DNA of 64,000 nt, from assembly GCA_021781745.1 (NCBI GenBank), contig JAJXWH010000015.1, forward strand, positions 40,467 to 104,466, read 5' to 3'. The notes under the pieces are model-generated. The model did no database searches. It saw only the letters and a program-made list of their open reading frames with translations, and was not told the DNA's origin. A program made the position numbers and the translations under genes. This DNA is from Bacillota bacterium (GTDB lineage: Bacteria > Bacillota > Clostridia > Clostridiales > Clostridiaceae). Below, piece after piece: positions 47,608 through 58,716 of the stretch (its first letter is position 1; the number at the start of each line of letters is the position of its first letter).

Positions 47608-47949
47608 TTATACTAATTCAAGTATTACTATCTCAGCTCCGTCCCCTCTTCTAGGACCTTTTTTAATCATTCTTGTATATCCGCCATTTCTTTCAGTATA
47701 CTTTGGAGCCACATTATCAAATAAATTCTTAACAACTAATTCTTCTTGAACATAAGATAATACTTGTCTTCTAGCATGAAGATCTCCTCTTTTTCCAAGA
47801 GTAATCATTTTTTCAGCTATAGATCTAGTTTCTTTAGCTCTTGTTTCAGTTGTCTCAATTTTACCATGTTTTAATAGACTAGTAACAAGATTTCTTAGCA
47901 TAGCTTTTCTTTGGTCTGTAGGAAGACCTAGTTTACGATGACCTGCCAT
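47608..47949 (-). CDS. rplQ: ribosomal protein L17
   Basis: The 113-residue protein begins [19 protein letters not shown] and contains [30 protein letters not shown], the L17 signature. It is the last gene of the alpha operon, 12 bp after rpoA. Confidence 0.98.
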   Translation of the reverse strand: MAGHRKLGLPTDQRKAMLRNLVTSLLKHGKIETTETRAKETRSIAEKMITLGKRGDLHARRQVLSYVQEELVVKNLFDNVAPKYTERNGGYTRMIKKGPRRGDGAEIVILELV

Positions 47950-47961
47950 GGATTTACCTCC

Positions 47962-48909
47962 TTACTCCTCGGTTAGTTTTAGGGCTAAACCTAATTCTTT
48001 AAGCTTTCTTTCAACTTCTTCTAAAGATTTCTTTCCTAGATTCCTTACCTTCATCATATCATCCATAGACTTTGTGGCAAGTTCTTGTACTGTATTAATT
48101 CCGGCTCTCTTTAAGCAGTTATATGATCTAACTGATAAATCAAGTTCTTCTACAGTCATTTCTAGGACTTTTTCTTTTTTATCGTCTTCTTTTTCAATCA
48201 TTATTTCAACGTCATTAGTATTATCAGTTAATGACATAAATAATTTAAAATGCTCGATAAGTATCTTTGCTGATAAACTAATAGCTTCATCTATTTTTAT
48301 AGTACCATTAGTCCAAATTTCTAAAGTTAATTTATCATAATCAGTAATTTGACCAACTCTTGTGTTATCAACAGTAAAATTAACTCTTTTTACTGGTGTA
48401 TAAATAGAATCAACTGCTATAGCTGAAATAGGTAATTCATCACTCTTATTTTTATTTTGAGTAACATATCCTCTTCCTTTATTAACTGTCAATTCCATAT
48501 AAAGTCTTCCATCGCTATCTAAAGTTGCAATATGTAAATTCTTATTAACAACTTCAACATCACCATCAGTCTTTATATCTGCTCCAGTAACTTCACCTGG
48601 TCCTTTAGCATCAATATAAATAACTTTTGGACCTTCACCATTCATTCTTAGAGCTAATGATTTAATATTAAGAATTAATTCAGTAACATCTTCTTTAACC
48701 CCTTGAACAGTAGAAAACTCATGAAGCACTCCATCAATCTTGACAGAAGTTGTTGCAACTCCTGGAAGAGATGATAATAGTATTCTTCTTAGAGCATTTC
48801 CTAATGTTATACCATATCCTCTTTCAAGTGGCTCAACAACGTACTTACCATAAGTACCATCTTCATTAGCTTCTATACATTCTATTATTGGCTTTTCGAT
48901 TTCTAACAT
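47962..48909 (-). CDS. rpoA: RNA polymerase alpha subunit
   Basis: The 315-residue subunit has the N-terminal dimer domain ([20 protein letters not shown]) and a C-terminal DNA- and factor-binding domain ([35 protein letters not shown]). A TTG at 48915 is in frame, but GGAGGG is spaced for ATG 48909. Confidence 0.98.
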   Translation of the reverse strand: MLEIEKPIIECIEANEDGTYGKYVVEPLERGYGITLGNALRRILLSSLPGVATTSVKIDGVLHEFSTVQGVKEDVTELILNIKSLALRMNGEGPKVIYIDAKGPGEVTGADIKTDGDVEVVNKNLHIATLDSDGRLYMELTVNKGRGYVTQNKNKSDELPISAIAVDSIYTPVKRVNFTVDNTRVGQITDYDKLTLEIWTNGTIKIDEAISLSAKILIEHFKLFMSLTDNTNDVEIMIEKEDDKKEKVLEMTVEELDLSVRSYNCLKRAGINTVQELATKSMDDMMKVRNLGKKSLEEVERKLKELGLALKLTEE

Positions 48910-49011
48910 TGACAAACCCTCCTTATTTTAAAAATGGCAACCTTATTATGAGGGCAACTGATTCTATATTTGCATATAATGTGATAAATTTCTCTAACAA
49001 ATATAAATATA

Positions 49012-49632
49012 TTATTTACTATATAACTCAACAATAAGTGTTTCGTTAACAGGCACATCTATATCTTCTCTTGATGGCTCTGCAACTACTTTTCCTTCAT
49101 AGTTATCAACGTTTGCTTCTAACCACTTTGGTAAAGTTTTTGGATTTTCAACAAAAGTCTTGAATTTTTCACTTGCTCTGCTTTTCTCAGATACAGTGAT
49201 TACATCATTAAGTGAAACATGATATGAACAAATGTCAACTTTCTTACCATTTACTAAGAAATGTCCATGAGTTACTAATTGTCTTGCTTCATTTCTTGAT
49301 GAACCATAACCTAATCTATAAACTATGTTATCAAGTCTCATTTCTAGTAATTTAAGTAAGTTTTCACCTGTTATGCCTTTAAGATGCTCAGCTCTTTCAT
49401 AATATGTTCTAAATTGGCCTTCTAATATGCCATAAATTCTTCTTGCTTTTTGCTTTTCTCTTAATTGAACACCATAGTTTGATTGCTTCTTTTTATTAGC
49501 TCCATGTTGTCCTGGTGCATAGCTTCTTCTAACAAAAGCACATTTATCTGTAAAACATCTATCACCTTTAAGGAAAAGTTTCATACCTTCTCTTCTACAT
49601 AATCTACATGTAGCGCCAGTATATCTTGCCAT
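49012..49632 (-). CDS. rpsD: ribosomal protein S4
   Basis: The 206-residue protein is the Cys-containing S4 form: [18 protein letters not shown] has a four-Cys zinc site together with the following CAF, and the S4 RNA-binding domain lies at about 95-155 ([35 protein letters not shown]). It nucleates 30S assembly and often represses the alpha operon. Confidence 0.98.
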   Translation of the reverse strand: MARYTGATCRLCRREGMKLFLKGDRCFTDKCAFVRRSYAPGQHGANKKKQSNYGVQLREKQKARRIYGILEGQFRTYYERAEHLKGITGENLLKLLEMRLDNIVYRLGYGSSRNEARQLVTHGHFLVNGKKVDICSYHVSLNDVITVSEKSRASEKFKTFVENPKTLPKWLEANVDNYEGKVVAEPSREDIDVPVNETLIVELYSK

Positions 49633-49662
49633 TAAATTACACCTCCTATTACTACGGTTATA

Positions 49663-50058
49663 TTAGACTCTTCTTCTCTTTGGTGGTCTACAACCATTAT
49701 GTGGTATTGGAGTAACATCTTTTATTAAAGTTACTTCTAGTCCTGCTGCTTGTAAGGATCTTATAGCTGCTTCTCTTCCTGAACCAGGTCCTTTAACATA
49801 AACTTCTATACTCTTTAAGCCATGTTCCATTGCTACTTTAGCTGCAGTTTCTGCTGCCATTTGAGCTGCAAATGGTGTGCTCTTTCTTGATCCTCTAAAG
49901 CCTAATGCTCCTGCACTTGACCATGATAAAGCATTTCCCACTGCATCTGTTAAAGTAACTATTGAATTATTAAAAGTTGACTTAATGTGTGCAGCACCAT
50001 GCTCAACATTTTTTCTTTCTTTTTTTCTTCTAGTCTTTTTAACTGCTTTAGCTGCCAT
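49663..50058 (-). CDS. rpsK: ribosomal protein S11
   Basis: The 131-residue protein has a basic [19 protein letters not shown] start, the core [20 protein letters not shown], and the tail [18 protein letters not shown] typical of S11. Confidence 0.98.
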   Translation of the reverse strand: MAAKAVKKTRRKKERKNVEHGAAHIKSTFNNSIVTLTDAVGNALSWSSAGALGFRGSRKSTPFAAQMAAETAAKVAMEHGLKSIEVYVKGPGSGREAAIRSLQAAGLEVTLIKDVTPIPHNGCRPPKRRRV

Positions 50059-50073
50059 TATCTTCCCTCCTTA

Positions 50074-50442
50074 CTATTTCTTCTTATTTGCTATTGTCTT
50101 CTTAGGACCTTTTCTAGTTCTAGCATTAGTCTTAGTTTTTTGTCCTCTTACTGGAAGACCTCTTCTATGTCTAATTCCTCTGTATGATCCTATTTCTACT
50201 AATCTCTTAATATTTAAAGCGACATCTCTTCTTAAGTCACCTTCAACCATTAAATTCTTGTTGATATAAGTTCTGATTTCATTAACTTCATCTTCTGATA
50301 AATCCTTAACTCTTGTATCTGGATTAATTCCTGTTACAGCTAAGATTTTTTGTGAAGTAGATAATCCTATTCCATATATATAAGTTAAACCTATTTCAAC
50401 TCTTTTTTCTCTTGGTAGATCAATACCTGATATTCTTGCCAT
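50074..50442 (-). CDS. rpsM: ribosomal protein S13
   Basis: The 122-residue protein begins [25 protein letters not shown] and contains the [22 protein letters not shown] motif near the C-terminus, which contacts tRNA in the P site. It is the first gene after a 207-bp gap that holds a consensus-like promoter and two inverted repeats. Confidence 0.98.
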   Translation of the reverse strand: MARISGIDLPREKRVEIGLTYIYGIGLSTSQKILAVTGINPDTRVKDLSEDEVNEIRTYINKNLMVEGDLRRDVALNIKRLVEIGSYRGIRHRRGLPVRGQKTKTNARTRKGPKKTIANKKK

Positions 50443-50499
50443 TAAAATTTACACCTCCTGATAATTGAAATGTATAAAAGTTGATTTTATATTTATAAT

Positions 50500-50549
50500 A
50501 AAATTTTAGGTCAATAAAAAATTTCTATTGCCAGCCGCCCTAAAATTTA
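50500..50549 (-). promoter_or_regulatory. structured leader segment upstream of rpsM
   Basis: AAATTTTAGG (50501-50510) pairs with CCTAAAATTT (50539-50548), enclosing a GGCAATA/TATTGaCC hairpin with a GC-rich GGGCGGCTGG strand. It could be an autoregulatory leader of the alpha operon, but I cannot match it to a named motif. Confidence 0.45.
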
Positions 50550-50575
50550 TTTTTGATTAATTAAACGACTATATA

Positions 50576-50604
50576 ATCATATTTGACTTTTGCTGAAATG
50601 TCAA
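50576..50604 (-). promoter_or_regulatory. promoter upstream of rpsM
   Basis: On the minus strand, TTGACA (50599-50604), 17 bp, TATGAT (50576-50581). The -35 overlaps the inverted repeat at 50602. Confidence 0.7.
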
Positions 50605-50639
50605 TATTATTTACATTTATTTTAATGTAAATAATATTG
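50602..50639. terminator. 15-bp-arm inverted repeat downstream of rpmJ
   Basis: CAATATTATTTACAT and ATGTAAATAATATTG are exact complements around 8 bp, and TGTCAA/TTGACA pairs extend it. No T-run follows, so it may stall or cut the transcript between rpmJ and rpsM instead of ending it. Confidence 0.45.
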
Positions 50640-50649
50640 TAACTTGACA

Positions 50650-50775
<126 letters not shown>

Positions 50776-50818
50776 TCATATTACTTTTGTAGTAGATTAA
50801 ATGTTAGTTAGATCTACT

Positions 50819-51037
50819 TTATTTTGCTCTCCATGTAATTCTACCTCTAGTTAAATCATAAGGTGAAAGTTCTACTGTAACTTTATCCCCTGGTAAAATT
50901 CTTATGAAGTTCATTCTTAACTTACCTGATATGTGTGCTAAAATCTTATGACCACTTTCAAGCTCAACTTGAAACATAGCATTTGGTAAAGATTCTAGGA
51001 CCGTACCTTGCATTTCTATAACATCATCTTTTGACAT
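50819..51037 (-). CDS. infA: translation initiation factor IF-1
   Basis: The 72-residue OB-fold protein shows [30 protein letters not shown] and [18 protein letters not shown]. The longer frame (to 51061) runs through the AAGGAGGG site; ATG 51037 is the start. Confidence 0.97.
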   Translation of the reverse strand: MSKDDVIEMQGTVLESLPNAMFQVELESGHKILAHISGKLRMNFIRILPGDKVTVELSPYDLTRGRITWRAK

Positions 51038-51044
51038 AAGGTAA

Positions 51045-51335
51045 TCAACCCTCCTTAACAATGCCTCTAAGCTTTAGGAATCTCTTAATCTTTAAATCAG
51101 TACTCTTATCGCATGATTGTATTGATGATAATAATTCTTCATCTATATCTTCTAAAATACTTAAGTGTTTAATCTTCTTCTTCTTAGGCATATTAATTAA
51201 TTTTGTATTTCCATTAGCTAGTAATACATAATTATTATCTATCTGCCTAACAACAACATATAAGTGATCTTTATCTCTTCCTGCTTTCGAAAGTACTACT
51301 TTTCCAATCAAGTCATTGTTTTGCAAATTTTTCAC
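51045..51335 (-). CDS. KOW-domain RNA-binding protein (L14e-like)
   Basis: The short protein (96 residues from GTG 51335) has a KOW-type start [21 protein letters not shown] and a basic [10 protein letters not shown] stretch. It is found between map and infA in many clostridia and resembles archaeal L14e-type proteins. A role in the ribosome or in translation is inferred from context. The frame is open to 51386; AAGGT is suitably spaced for GTG 51335, which I prefer, but the start is uncertain. Confidence 0.82.
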   Translation of the reverse strand: MKNLQNNDLIGKVVLSKAGRDKDHLYVVVRQIDNNYVLLANGNTKLINMPKKKKIKHLSILEDIDEELLSSIQSCDKSTDLKIKRFLKLRGIVKEG

Positions 51336-51413
51336 CTCTATGATTACCTTAGTATAAATTAACACTACCACAACGGTATTATGCAAATTTATAACTAAGC
51401 AACACTCTTTTTT

Positions 51414-52163
51414 CTACTTAATCAGTGTTAATATTTCAGGACCATCTGATAAAATTGCAACTGTATTTTCATAATGCGCTGACAAAGAAGCATCTTCTGT
51501 TACAACTGTCCATCCATCTTTTAGTGTTTTTACCTTGTAAGTACCTGCATTAACCATAGGTTCAATTGCTAATACCATACCTTCAACTAGTTTTGGACCT
51601 CTACCAGACTTTCCGAAATTAGGTACATTAGGATCTTCGTGAACCTTTCGACCAATCCCATGCCCTACAAAATCTCTTACAACTGAGAAACCTGCTGCTT
51701 CTACGTAGCTTTGTATCCCATGTGATATATCAGTTAATTTATGTCCTTCTCTGGCAAACTTTATACCATGAAAAAAACTTTCTCTTGTTATATCAATTAA
51801 TTTTTGAGCTTCTACTGAAACATTTCCAACCGGAAAGGTCCTTGCAGCATCACCGTGAAACCCATCATAAGATGCTCCACAATCGATACTAACTATATCC
51901 CCTTCTTTAAGAACGTATTCTCCTGGAAATCCATGTATTACTTGCTCATTTACTGAAATACATAGTGACGAAGGAAAACCATATAAGCCTTTAAATGAAG
52001 GTTTTGCTCCATGCTTAGTTATAAATTCTTCTGCTATTCTATCCAAATTTGCAGTTGTTATCCCGGGTTTTACCTCTTTTTCAAGCAATAGCAATGTTTC
52101 TCCTAATATTCTACCTGCTTTTCTCATTATGGCTATTTCATCATGATTCTTTATGATAATCAT
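51414..52163 (-). CDS. map: methionine aminopeptidase, type I
   Basis: Map (EC 3.4.11.18) removes the initiator Met. The 249-residue protein has the metal ligands Asp (VSIDCGASYDGFHGDAARTF), His in GHGIGRKVHEDPNVPNFG, and Glu in LAIEPMVNAG and TEDASLSAHYENTVAI. It overlaps the adk stop codon by one base. Confidence 0.98.
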   Translation of the reverse strand: MIIIKNHDEIAIMRKAGRILGETLLLLEKEVKPGITTANLDRIAEEFITKHGAKPSFKGLYGFPSSLCISVNEQVIHGFPGEYVLKEGDIVSIDCGASYDGFHGDAARTFPVGNVSVEAQKLIDITRESFFHGIKFAREGHKLTDISHGIQSYVEAAGFSVVRDFVGHGIGRKVHEDPNVPNFGKSGRGPKLVEGMVLAIEPMVNAGTYKVKTLKDGWTVVTEDASLSAHYENTVAILSDGPEILTLIK

Positions 52164-52813
52164 TATTCATTGTTCCCCAACATTTCACATATCCCTCTGA
52201 AAACTTCATTAATAGCTTTTGTGCCATCTACTTCTGAAAGCAACTGTTTTTCACTATAAAACTCAATTAGTGGTTGTGTTTCTCGTTGGTATACATCAAG
52301 TCTTTCCTTAACAGTCTCAACTGTATCATCTTTCCTTTGTATAACTTCACTTCCGCACAAATCACACTTTCCTTCATTAGTTGGAGGATTAAATTTTATA
52401 TGATAACTAGCTCCACATGATGGACACACTCTTCTACCAGTCATTCTCTCTAAGATAAATTCGTTAGGTACTTTTATTAATAACGCAGTATCTAATTGTT
52501 CGCCTCTCTCCGTAAGAAAACTGTTAAGAGCCTCAGCTTGAGCCACAGTTCTAGGAAATCCATCTAATAAATATCCAGTGTTACAATCATCCTGTTGTAA
52601 CCTATCCTTAACCATATTTATAGTTACCTCATCAGGAACTAGCTGTCCGTTATCTATATAACCTTTTGCTTCTATTCCTAAAGGAGTGTTTTCAGAAATG
52701 TTCTTTCTAAAAATATCTCCTGTAGAAATATGTGGTATTGAATATTTATTACTGATTGATTTAGCCTGTGTTCCCTTTCCAGCTCCAGGAGGACCTAGCA
52801 ATACTATCTTCAC
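52163..52813 (-). CDS. adk: adenylate kinase
   Basis: Adk (EC 2.7.4.3) equilibrates AMP, ADP and ATP. P-loop [20 protein letters not shown], then [13 protein letters not shown], and a zinc LID with [12 protein letters not shown]...CDLCGSE (four Cys), the Gram-positive type. ATGs at 52828 and 52822 lie upstream, but GGAG is spaced 9 bp from GTG 52813, which gives the usual 216 residues. Confidence 0.96.
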   Translation of the reverse strand: MKIVLLGPPGAGKGTQAKSISNKYSIPHISTGDIFRKNISENTPLGIEAKGYIDNGQLVPDEVTINMVKDRLQQDDCNTGYLLDGFPRTVAQAEALNSFLTERGEQLDTALLIKVPNEFILERMTGRRVCPSCGASYHIKFNPPTNEGKCDLCGSEVIQRKDDTVETVKERLDVYQRETQPLIEFYSEKQLLSEVDGTKAINEVFRGICEMLGNNE

Positions 52814-52838
52814 TAGCTTCATCTCCATCTATTCTAAT

Positions 52839-54140
52839 CTATTTAAGGAATCCTTTATAGTGCCTTACTACCATTTGTGATTCTACTTTTCTTGTAAAAT
52901 CCAATGCAACATTTATAACAATTAATAATCCTGTTCCTGAAAAAGCTATATTCTGGAATTGTGTATAATTTTGTATCAATACTGGAGTAACGGCTAAAAT
53001 AGCTGCTAATATTCCTCCAATGAAAGCTAATCTGCTAAGAACTCTTTCAAAATATACAGTAGTTTCTTCTCCTGGTCTCACACCTGGCACAAAACCTGCT
53101 GATTTATGCAAATTCTCGGACATCTCATCTGGCTTAAAAGTAATCTGCATATAAAACCAATTAAAGAATATTGTGAGTATTGCATATAGTACTACATACA
53201 TCCAACTTTTTTGATTAAATACAGATGTAGGATTACTTAATATCCATTTTGCCCACTCTTTTTGACTTTCACCAATTCCACCAAATAACGTAGCAATTGT
53301 CTTCGGAAACTCCATTACTGACATAGAAAATATAATAGCAAGAACAGCTGATCCAATTATACTCAATGGAATATGCGTTGCTGATTGCGCCTTAACCATA
53401 TTACTATTCCCAGAAGCAAATTTACCAGCATATTGCACAGGTATTCTTCTTTCTGATAAAGAGAAATATAATATAGTAGCAAGTAACAATACAATAAACA
53501 CTCCGAACAATACAATTTCTATAATGCTTGCACTTCCTGCTTGTTGAAGTGTCATCATTGAAGCCATTGTTGTTGGAACTCTTGAAATTATATTAACAAA
53601 TATCAATACTGATGTTCCATTTCCTATACCTTTAACTGTAAGTTGATCTCCCAACCACATACAGAATGTTGTTCCAACCACTAATGCAAAAACTACAATA
53701 ACCTTTTGAATTGAATTTAATCCAACTGTTGCACCACTGCTTGAAATTGTTGCATAAATTCCGTAAGCTAATATGAATGCAATCCCAAGGGATACATAAC
53801 GAGTTGCATTTTGTATTTTTTTTCTACCAGTGTCTCCTTCTTTCGAAAGTTGTTCTAGTTGAGGTATTGCAACAGTTAATAATTGAATTATAATTGATGC
53901 ATTAATATATGGCATTACTCCTAATGCTAAAATACTAGATCTGCTAAACGCACCTCCAGAAAGCATGTCGTAAAATCCTAATAGTCCTCCTGATTGAGAT
54001 AATTTGCTCAAATAATCAGAGTTAATTCCAGGAAGAGGAACATGACTTCCCATCCTGAAAACTGCAACTAGTAATATCGTCCACAAAATCCTTTTTCTAA
54101 TCTCAGGAACTTTGAATGCATTACGTAGAGTTTGAAGCAC
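52839..54140 (-). CDS. secY: protein translocase subunit SecY
   Basis: The 433-residue channel protein has ten membrane segments, with the plug region (INSDYLSKLSQSGGLLGFYDMLSGGAFSRSSILALGVMPYINA) near residues 40-80 and the cytoplasmic loop FKPDEMSENLHKSAGFVPGVRPGEET. It begins with GTG 54140 behind GAGGTGA, two bases after rplO. It is encoded between rplO and adk as usual. Confidence 0.98.
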   Translation of the reverse strand: MLQTLRNAFKVPEIRKRILWTILLVAVFRMGSHVPLPGINSDYLSKLSQSGGLLGFYDMLSGGAFSRSSILALGVMPYINASIIIQLLTVAIPQLEQLSKEGDTGRKKIQNATRYVSLGIAFILAYGIYATISSSGATVGLNSIQKVIVVFALVVGTTFCMWLGDQLTVKGIGNGTSVLIFVNIISRVPTTMASMMTLQQAGSASIIEIVLFGVFIVLLLATILYFSLSERRIPVQYAGKFASGNSNMVKAQSATHIPLSIIGSAVLAIIFSMSVMEFPKTIATLFGGIGESQKEWAKWILSNPTSVFNQKSWMYVVLYAILTIFFNWFYMQITFKPDEMSENLHKSAGFVPGVRPGEETTVYFERVLSRLAFIGGILAAILAVTPVLIQNYTQFQNIAFSGTGLLIVINVALDFTRKVESQMVVRHYKGFLK

Positions 54141-54141
54141 T

Positions 54142-54582
54142 TTACATCACCTCAACTTTTCCCCCAGCTGCCTCAATCTTTTCTATAGCAGACTTAGAGA
54201 ACTTACATCCTTTAACCGTTAAGCTTTTATCTAATGTTCCGTTTCCAAGAATTTTTACTCCATCTAATACTTTACTTACTACTCTTCTTTCAAGTAATAC
54301 TTCTGGAGTAATTTCTGTACCATTTTCAAAGATATTTAATCTGTCAAGATTTATGCTAACATACTTCTTTGCAAAAATGTTTGTAAACCCTCTCTTAGGA
54401 AGTCTTCTATATAAAGGCATTTGACCTCCTTCAAAACCAGGTCTTACACCACCGCCTGATCTTGCATTTTGACCTTTTTCACCTTTACCAGCATTTCTTC
54501 CTAAACCAGAACCAGTACCTCTACCAATTCTTTTAGGTGCTTTTTTGCTACCTTCTGCTGGTTTTAATTCGTGAAGTTTCAT
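54142..54582 (-). CDS. rplO: ribosomal protein L15
   Basis: The 146-residue protein begins [22 protein letters not shown] and has the glycine-rich [43 protein letters not shown] block and the C-terminal [18 protein letters not shown]. Confidence 0.98.
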   Translation of the reverse strand: MKLHELKPAEGSKKAPKRIGRGTGSGLGRNAGKGEKGQNARSGGGVRPGFEGGQMPLYRRLPKRGFTNIFAKKYVSINLDRLNIFENGTEITPEVLLERRVVSKVLDGVKILGNGTLDKSLTVKGCKFSKSAIEKIEAAGGKVEVM

Positions 54583-54603
54583 ATTCAGTGCACCTCCTTA
54601 TCT

Positions 54604-54783
54604 TTATACTTCTTCCACTTTTAATAGATATTCAATCTTTTTTATCATACCTTGTACTTGAGGTGTTGCCTCAGGTTCTACTGTTTTCCCTATTTTCTTA
54701 AGTCCAAGAGCATTTGCAGTAGCGATATGGTCCTTTTTTCTACCTATTAAGCTCTTTACTAATGTAACTCTTAATTTTGCCAT
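54604..54783 (-). CDS. rpmD: ribosomal protein L30
   Basis: The 59-residue protein reads [20 protein letters not shown]...[20 protein letters not shown]...[13 protein letters not shown], the complete L30 fold. AGGAGG precedes ATG 54783. It lies between rpsE (11 bp) and rplO. Confidence 0.97.
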   Translation of the reverse strand: MAKLRVTLVKSLIGRKKDHIATANALGLKKIGKTVEPEATPQVQGMIKKIEYLLKVEEV

Positions 54784-54794
54784 TGCAATACCTC

Positions 54795-55292
54795 CTAACC
54801 TAATATTTCTTCTACAGATTTGCCTCTTAATTTAGCGATATCTTCTGCTGTTCTTAAACTAGCTAATCCGTTTATTGTAGCATTAACCATGTTATTAGGA
54901 TTGTTTGAACCTAATGATTTAGCTCTAACATCCTTTAATCCTGCTAATTCAAGTACAGCTCTTGCTGGACCTCCAGCGATAACTCCTGTACCTTCTTTAG
55001 CTGGCATAATTAGAACATTTGCTGTTCCAAATTTACCATTAACTTGGTGAGGAATTGTAGTTCCTACCATTGCAACACTTACTAAGTTTTTCTTAGCATC
55101 TTCTATTCCTTTTTTAATTGCTTCTGGGATTTCGATTGACTTACCCATTCCAACACCAACGTGTCCGTTTTCGTCTCCGACAACAACTAGAGCGCTGAAT
55201 CTGAAGTTTCTACCACCCTTAACAACCTTAGTAACTCTGTTTATAAAAACTACCTTTTCTTTAAGGTCTAGTGTACTAGGATCGATTCTCAT
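54795..55292 (-). CDS. rpsE: ribosomal protein S5
   Basis: The 165-residue protein has [30 protein letters not shown] in the N-terminal dsRNA-binding domain and the C-terminal [28 protein letters not shown] block. Confidence 0.98.
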   Translation of the reverse strand: MRIDPSTLDLKEKVVFINRVTKVVKGGRNFRFSALVVVGDENGHVGVGMGKSIEIPEAIKKGIEDAKKNLVSVAMVGTTIPHQVNGKFGTANVLIMPAKEGTGVIAGGPARAVLELAGLKDVRAKSLGSNNPNNMVNATINGLASLRTAEDIAKLRGKSVEEILG

Positions 55293-55311
55293 TTATTTCC
55301 CTCCTTGTATA

Positions 55312-55671
55312 TTAGAATTTCAAGCCTGCTTCTCTAGCTGCTTGTGCTAATTCTTGAATTCTTCCGTGATATATGTATCCGCCTCTATCAAATACCACTG
55401 CATCAATTCCTTTTTCTATAGCTCTTTTAGCAATAACTTCTCCAACTAGTTTAGCGCCTTCTTTATTTCCACCTTTAGCAGCAAAGTCCTTATCTAAACT
55501 TGAAGCAGCTACTAGTGTAACACCGTTTATATCATCAATAACTTGTGCATAAATATTCTTTTCACTCTTAAAAACTGAAAGTCTTGGTCTTTCCGCAGTA
55601 CCAAAAACTTTTTTACGAACTCTAAGGTGACGTTTTTCTCTACCTGCTTTTTTGTCTACCTTTTTGAACAT
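55312..55671 (-). CDS. rplR: ribosomal protein L18
   Basis: The 119-residue 5S rRNA-binding protein has [23 protein letters not shown] and the end [32 protein letters not shown] 55680 overlaps the AGGAG site, so ATG 55671 is chosen. Confidence 0.97.
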   Translation of the reverse strand: MFKKVDKKAGREKRHLRVRKKVFGTAERPRLSVFKSEKNIYAQVIDDINGVTLVAASSLDKDFAAKGGNKEGAKLVGEVIAKRAIEKGIDAVVFDRGGYIYHGRIQELAQAAREAGLKF

Positions 55672-55689
55672 AAAACTCACTCCTTTCTA

Positions 55690-56232
55690 TTATTTCTTAC
55701 CAGTCTTACCTTCTTTACGTCTGATCACTTCGTTATCATATTTAATACCTTTACCCTTATATGGTTCTGGTACTCTCCACTTTCTGATATCTGCTGCTGC
55801 AAATCCAACCTTTTCTTTGTCGATTCCGCTTACTACTACTCTAGTTGCAGCTGGAGTTTCAAATGTGATTCCGTCAATAGGTTCAATTTCAACTGGATGT
55901 GAATATCCAAGGTTCATTACAAGTTTCTTTCCTTGTAATTGAGCTCTATAACCAACACCAACTAAATCTAATGTTTTTTGGTAGCCTTGTTTTACTCCAA
56001 TTACCATGTTATTAATTAATGCTCTTGTTAAACCGTGAAGAGCTCTGTGATCTTTTTGTTCACTATGTCTAGTAACAATTACTTCATTGTTTTCAACTGC
56101 TATACTAATATCTTTGTGCATAGCTTTAACTAGTTCACCTTTTGGTCCCTTAACTGTAACAACGTTGTCTGGTGTTACAGTTACAGTTACATCAGAAGGG
56201 ATAGCTATTGGTAATCTACCTACTCTTGACAT
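55690..56232 (-). CDS. rplF: ribosomal protein L6
   Basis: The 180-residue protein has the duplicated L6 fold: [20 protein letters not shown] at the start and the signature [25 protein letters not shown] at the end. Confidence 0.98.
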   Translation of the reverse strand: MSRVGRLPIAIPSDVTVTVTPDNVVTVKGPKGELVKAMHKDISIAVENNEVIVTRHSEQKDHRALHGLTRALINNMVIGVKQGYQKTLDLVGVGYRAQLQGKKLVMNLGYSHPVEIEPIDGITFETPAATRVVVSGIDKEKVGFAAADIRKWRVPEPYKGKGIKYDNEVIRRKEGKTGKK

Positions 56233-56303
56233 AATTGCACCTCCTATATTATTTTAAAATTGCATTTTCCCACAATTTTATCTAGTCTAATTTATCTGAA
56301 ATC

Positions 56304-56702
56304 TTACCAAACGTAGCAGATTACTTCTCCACCTAAACCGTTCTTTCTAGCTTCTCTATCTACCATTATTCCATTTGAAGTTGAAACAACAGCAATACCT
56401 AATCCATTAAGAACCTTTGGTACTTCATCTTTTTTACAATATACTCTTAATCCTGGTTTAGAAATTCTCTTAATACCAGTTATAACTCTTTCTTTGTTTG
56501 CTCCATACTTAAGAGATAATCTTAACATTGGAACAACTCCGTCGTTATATTCATTAATTTCTTTTATATAACCCTCTTGTAATAATATATTTGCAATTTC
56601 CTTCTTTACGTTAGAAGAAGGTACCTCTACCACTTCATGTCTTACAGCATTAGCATTTCTTACACGAGTTAATAAATCTGCTATAGGATCTGTCATAACC
56701 AT
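56304..56702 (-). CDS. rpsH: ribosomal protein S8
   Basis: The 132-residue protein begins [21 protein letters not shown] and ends with the [31 protein letters not shown] motif. Confidence 0.98.
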   Translation of the reverse strand: MVMTDPIADLLTRVRNANAVRHEVVEVPSSNVKKEIANILLQEGYIKEINEYNDGVVPMLRLSLKYGANKERVITGIKRISKPGLRVYCKKDEVPKVLNGLGIAVVSTSNGIMVDREARKNGLGGEVICYVW

Positions 56703-56734
56703 TTAATGTGCCTCCTTTCGTTACATCATATATA

Positions 56735-56920
56735 CTACCAACTTGCTTTTCTACAACCTGGAATTTCGCCCTTATAAGCAAGTTCTCTAAAACAAATACG
56801 GCATACTCCATATTTTTTTAATACAGCATGTGGTCTTCCGCATATTCTGCATCTTGTATAAGCTTGTGTTTTGTATTTAGGAGTTTTGCTCCACTTTTCA
56901 ATAATAGCCTTACGTGCCAA
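56735..56920 (-). CDS. rpsN: ribosomal protein S14, type Z (zinc)
   Basis: The 61-residue short S14 has the zinc site [20 protein letters not shown] and the ending [18 protein letters not shown]. The frame is open to 56959, but AAGGAGGG precedes TTG 56920, which gives the standard [10 protein letters not shown] opening. Confidence 0.95.
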   Translation of the reverse strand: MARKAIIEKWSKTPKYKTQAYTRCRICGRPHAVLKKYGVCRICFRELAYKGEIPGCRKASW

Positions 56921-56936
56921 TGTGTTTCCCTCCTTA

Positions 56937-57476
56937 TTATTGAGCGAATGGCATTCCAAGGAATCTTAGTAATTCCCTAGCTTCTTCGTCAGTATTAGCT
57001 GTAGTAACGAAGATTATATCCATTCCTCTAACTTTATCTATCTTATCATATTCTATTTCTGGGAATATTAATTGTTCTTTGATTCCTAATGAATAGTTTC
57101 CTCTACCATCAAAAGCCTTACTAGAAACTCCTCTGAAATCTCTAACTCTTGGTAATGCAATACTCATTAGCTTATCTGCAAATTCAAACATATTAGCTTT
57201 TCTTAGAGTAACTTTGCATCCTAAAGGCATATTTTCTCTAATTTTAAAGTTAGCTACAGATTTTTTTGCTCTTGTTAATACAGGCTTTTGACCTGCAATT
57301 AAAGTTAGATCATTAACTGCTGATTCTAGAACTTTTTGGTTCTCTTTAGCTTCTCCAACTCCCATGTTTATAACAATTTTCTCTAGCTTAGGAACTTCCA
57401 TTACATTTTTGTATCCGAACTTTTCAATCATAGCTGGAATTACTTCTTTTTGATATTTTTCTTGAAGTCTTGTCAT
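56937..57476 (-). CDS. rplE: ribosomal protein L5
   Basis: The 179-residue protein binds 5S rRNA. Signatures: [54 protein letters not shown] and [28 protein letters not shown]. Confidence 0.98.
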   Translation of the reverse strand: MTRLQEKYQKEVIPAMIEKFGYKNVMEVPKLEKIVINMGVGEAKENQKVLESAVNDLTLIAGQKPVLTRAKKSVANFKIRENMPLGCKVTLRKANMFEFADKLMSIALPRVRDFRGVSSKAFDGRGNYSLGIKEQLIFPEIEYDKIDKVRGMDIIFVTTANTDEEARELLRFLGMPFAQ

Positions 57477-57498
57477 ATTAGTTACCTCCTTTCAAAGT

Positions 57499-57813
57499 TT
57501 AGAATGTTTCTCCACACTTCTTACATTTTCTAACTTTAGTGCCGTCAGCTAAAATCTCATTTTGGATTCTAGTTGCATTCTTACATTTGTTACAATATAA
57601 CATAACTTTTGAGCTGCTGATTGCCGCTTCTTTTTCAATTATAGCGCTTTCAACTTGACCCTTATTAGCCTTTTGATGTTTCTTTACTATATTAACTCCT
57701 TGAACAAGAACTTTTCCTGTCTTTGGATATGCTCTTAACACTTCTCCAGTCTTGCCTTTATCTTTTCCTGATATAACAATAACTGTATCATTCTTTCTTA
57801 CATGTATCTTCAA
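57499..57813 (-). CDS. rplX: ribosomal protein L24
   Basis: The 104-residue protein has a KOW motif, DTVIVISGKDKGKTGEVLRAYPK, and a C-terminal four-Cys zinc ribbon (CNKCKNATRI...CKKCGETF). A GTG at 57822 lies too near GAGGAGG; TTG 57813 is spaced correctly and gives the usual MKIHVRKND start. Confidence 0.94.
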   Translation of the reverse strand: MKIHVRKNDTVIVISGKDKGKTGEVLRAYPKTGKVLVQGVNIVKKHQKANKGQVESAIIEKEAAISSSKVMLYCNKCKNATRIQNEILADGTKVRKCKKCGETF

Positions 57814-57828
57814 GTTGGCCACCTCCTC

Positions 57829-58197
57829 TTATAGAACTTCTGGTGCTAATGATAAAATTTTAGTAAATTCTTTATCTCTTAGCTCCCTAGCAACAGGTCC
57901 AAAGATACGAGTTCCTCTTGGTTGTTTATCGTCTTTAATTATAACTGCTGCGTTTTCGTCAAATTTAATGTATGAACCATCTGTTCTTCTTACGCCTCTT
58001 ACTGATCTAACTACAACTGCCTTTACAACATCACCTTTTTTAACAACTCCACCTGGTGTTGCACTTTTAACGCTAGCTACTATAACATCACCGATATTAC
58101 CAAACTTTCTTTTAGATCCGCCTAAGACTCTGATACACATAATTTCCTTTGCACCTGAATTATCTGCAACCTTTAATAAGGTTTGTTGTTGTATCAT
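57829..58197 (-). CDS. rplN: ribosomal protein L14
   Basis: The 122-residue protein begins [27 protein letters not shown] and has the [23 protein letters not shown] block and [25 protein letters not shown] ending. Confidence 0.98.
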   Translation of the reverse strand: MIQQQTLLKVADNSGAKEIMCIRVLGGSKRKFGNIGDVIVASVKSATPGGVVKKGDVVKAVVVRSVRGVRRTDGSYIKFDENAAVIIKDDKQPRGTRIFGPVARELRDKEFTKILSLAPEVL

Positions 58198-58225
58198 TAA
58201 ATTACCCTCCTTTCAGTTTTAAAGC

Positions 58226-58480
58226 TTATTTTGCTTTTTCAACTATTTCAACAAGTCTCCATCTCTTATCTTTAGATAAAGGTCTAGTTTCCATTATTGA
58301 AACTCTATCATTAATTTTAGCTTCATTATTTTCATCATGTACTTTAAACTTTGTAGTTCTATTAACTGTCTTTCCATATAATGGATGTCTAACTTTAGTT
58401 TCAACAGCTACTACAATAGTCTTTTCCATTTTATCAGAAACAACCCTACCAATTCTTTTCTTTCTTAATGCTCTTTCCAT
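58226..58480 (-). CDS. rpsQ: ribosomal protein S17
   Basis: The 84-residue OB-fold protein has [33 protein letters not shown] and the S17 signature [23 protein letters not shown]. Confidence 0.98.
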   Translation of the reverse strand: MERALRKKRIGRVVSDKMEKTIVVAVETKVRHPLYGKTVNRTTKFKVHDENNEAKINDRVSIMETRPLSKDKRWRLVEIVEKAK

Positions 58481-58503
58481 TAGGGCTTACCTCCTTCCAA
58501 CTT

Positions 58504-58716
58504 TTATTGTTCCAATGCTTTTAATTCTTCTTCTCTTAAGATGGTTTTTATTTGGGCTATAGACTTCTTAACTTCTCTTATTCTCATTGGATTTTCTAAT
58601 TGTCCTGTAGCTAATTGAAATCTTAAATTAAATAATTCCGCTTTAAGATCACCCAATTTTACTGCTAAATCTTGAGGATTGCTTGATTTCAATTCTTTTA
58701 ATTCTCTAGCCTTCAT
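58504..58716 (-). CDS. rpmC: ribosomal protein L29
   Basis: The 70-residue helical hairpin protein contains [36 protein letters not shown]. Its start overlaps the rplP stop codon by one base. Confidence 0.98.
   Translation of the reverse strand: MKARELKELKSSNPQDLAVKLGDLKAELFNLRFQLATGQLENPMRIREVKKSIAQIKTILREEELKALEQ

Noticed and set aside
57752..58222. 156-residue plus-strand frame across rplX-rplN
   Set aside because: Spans the antisense of two ribosomal genes; no initiation signals.
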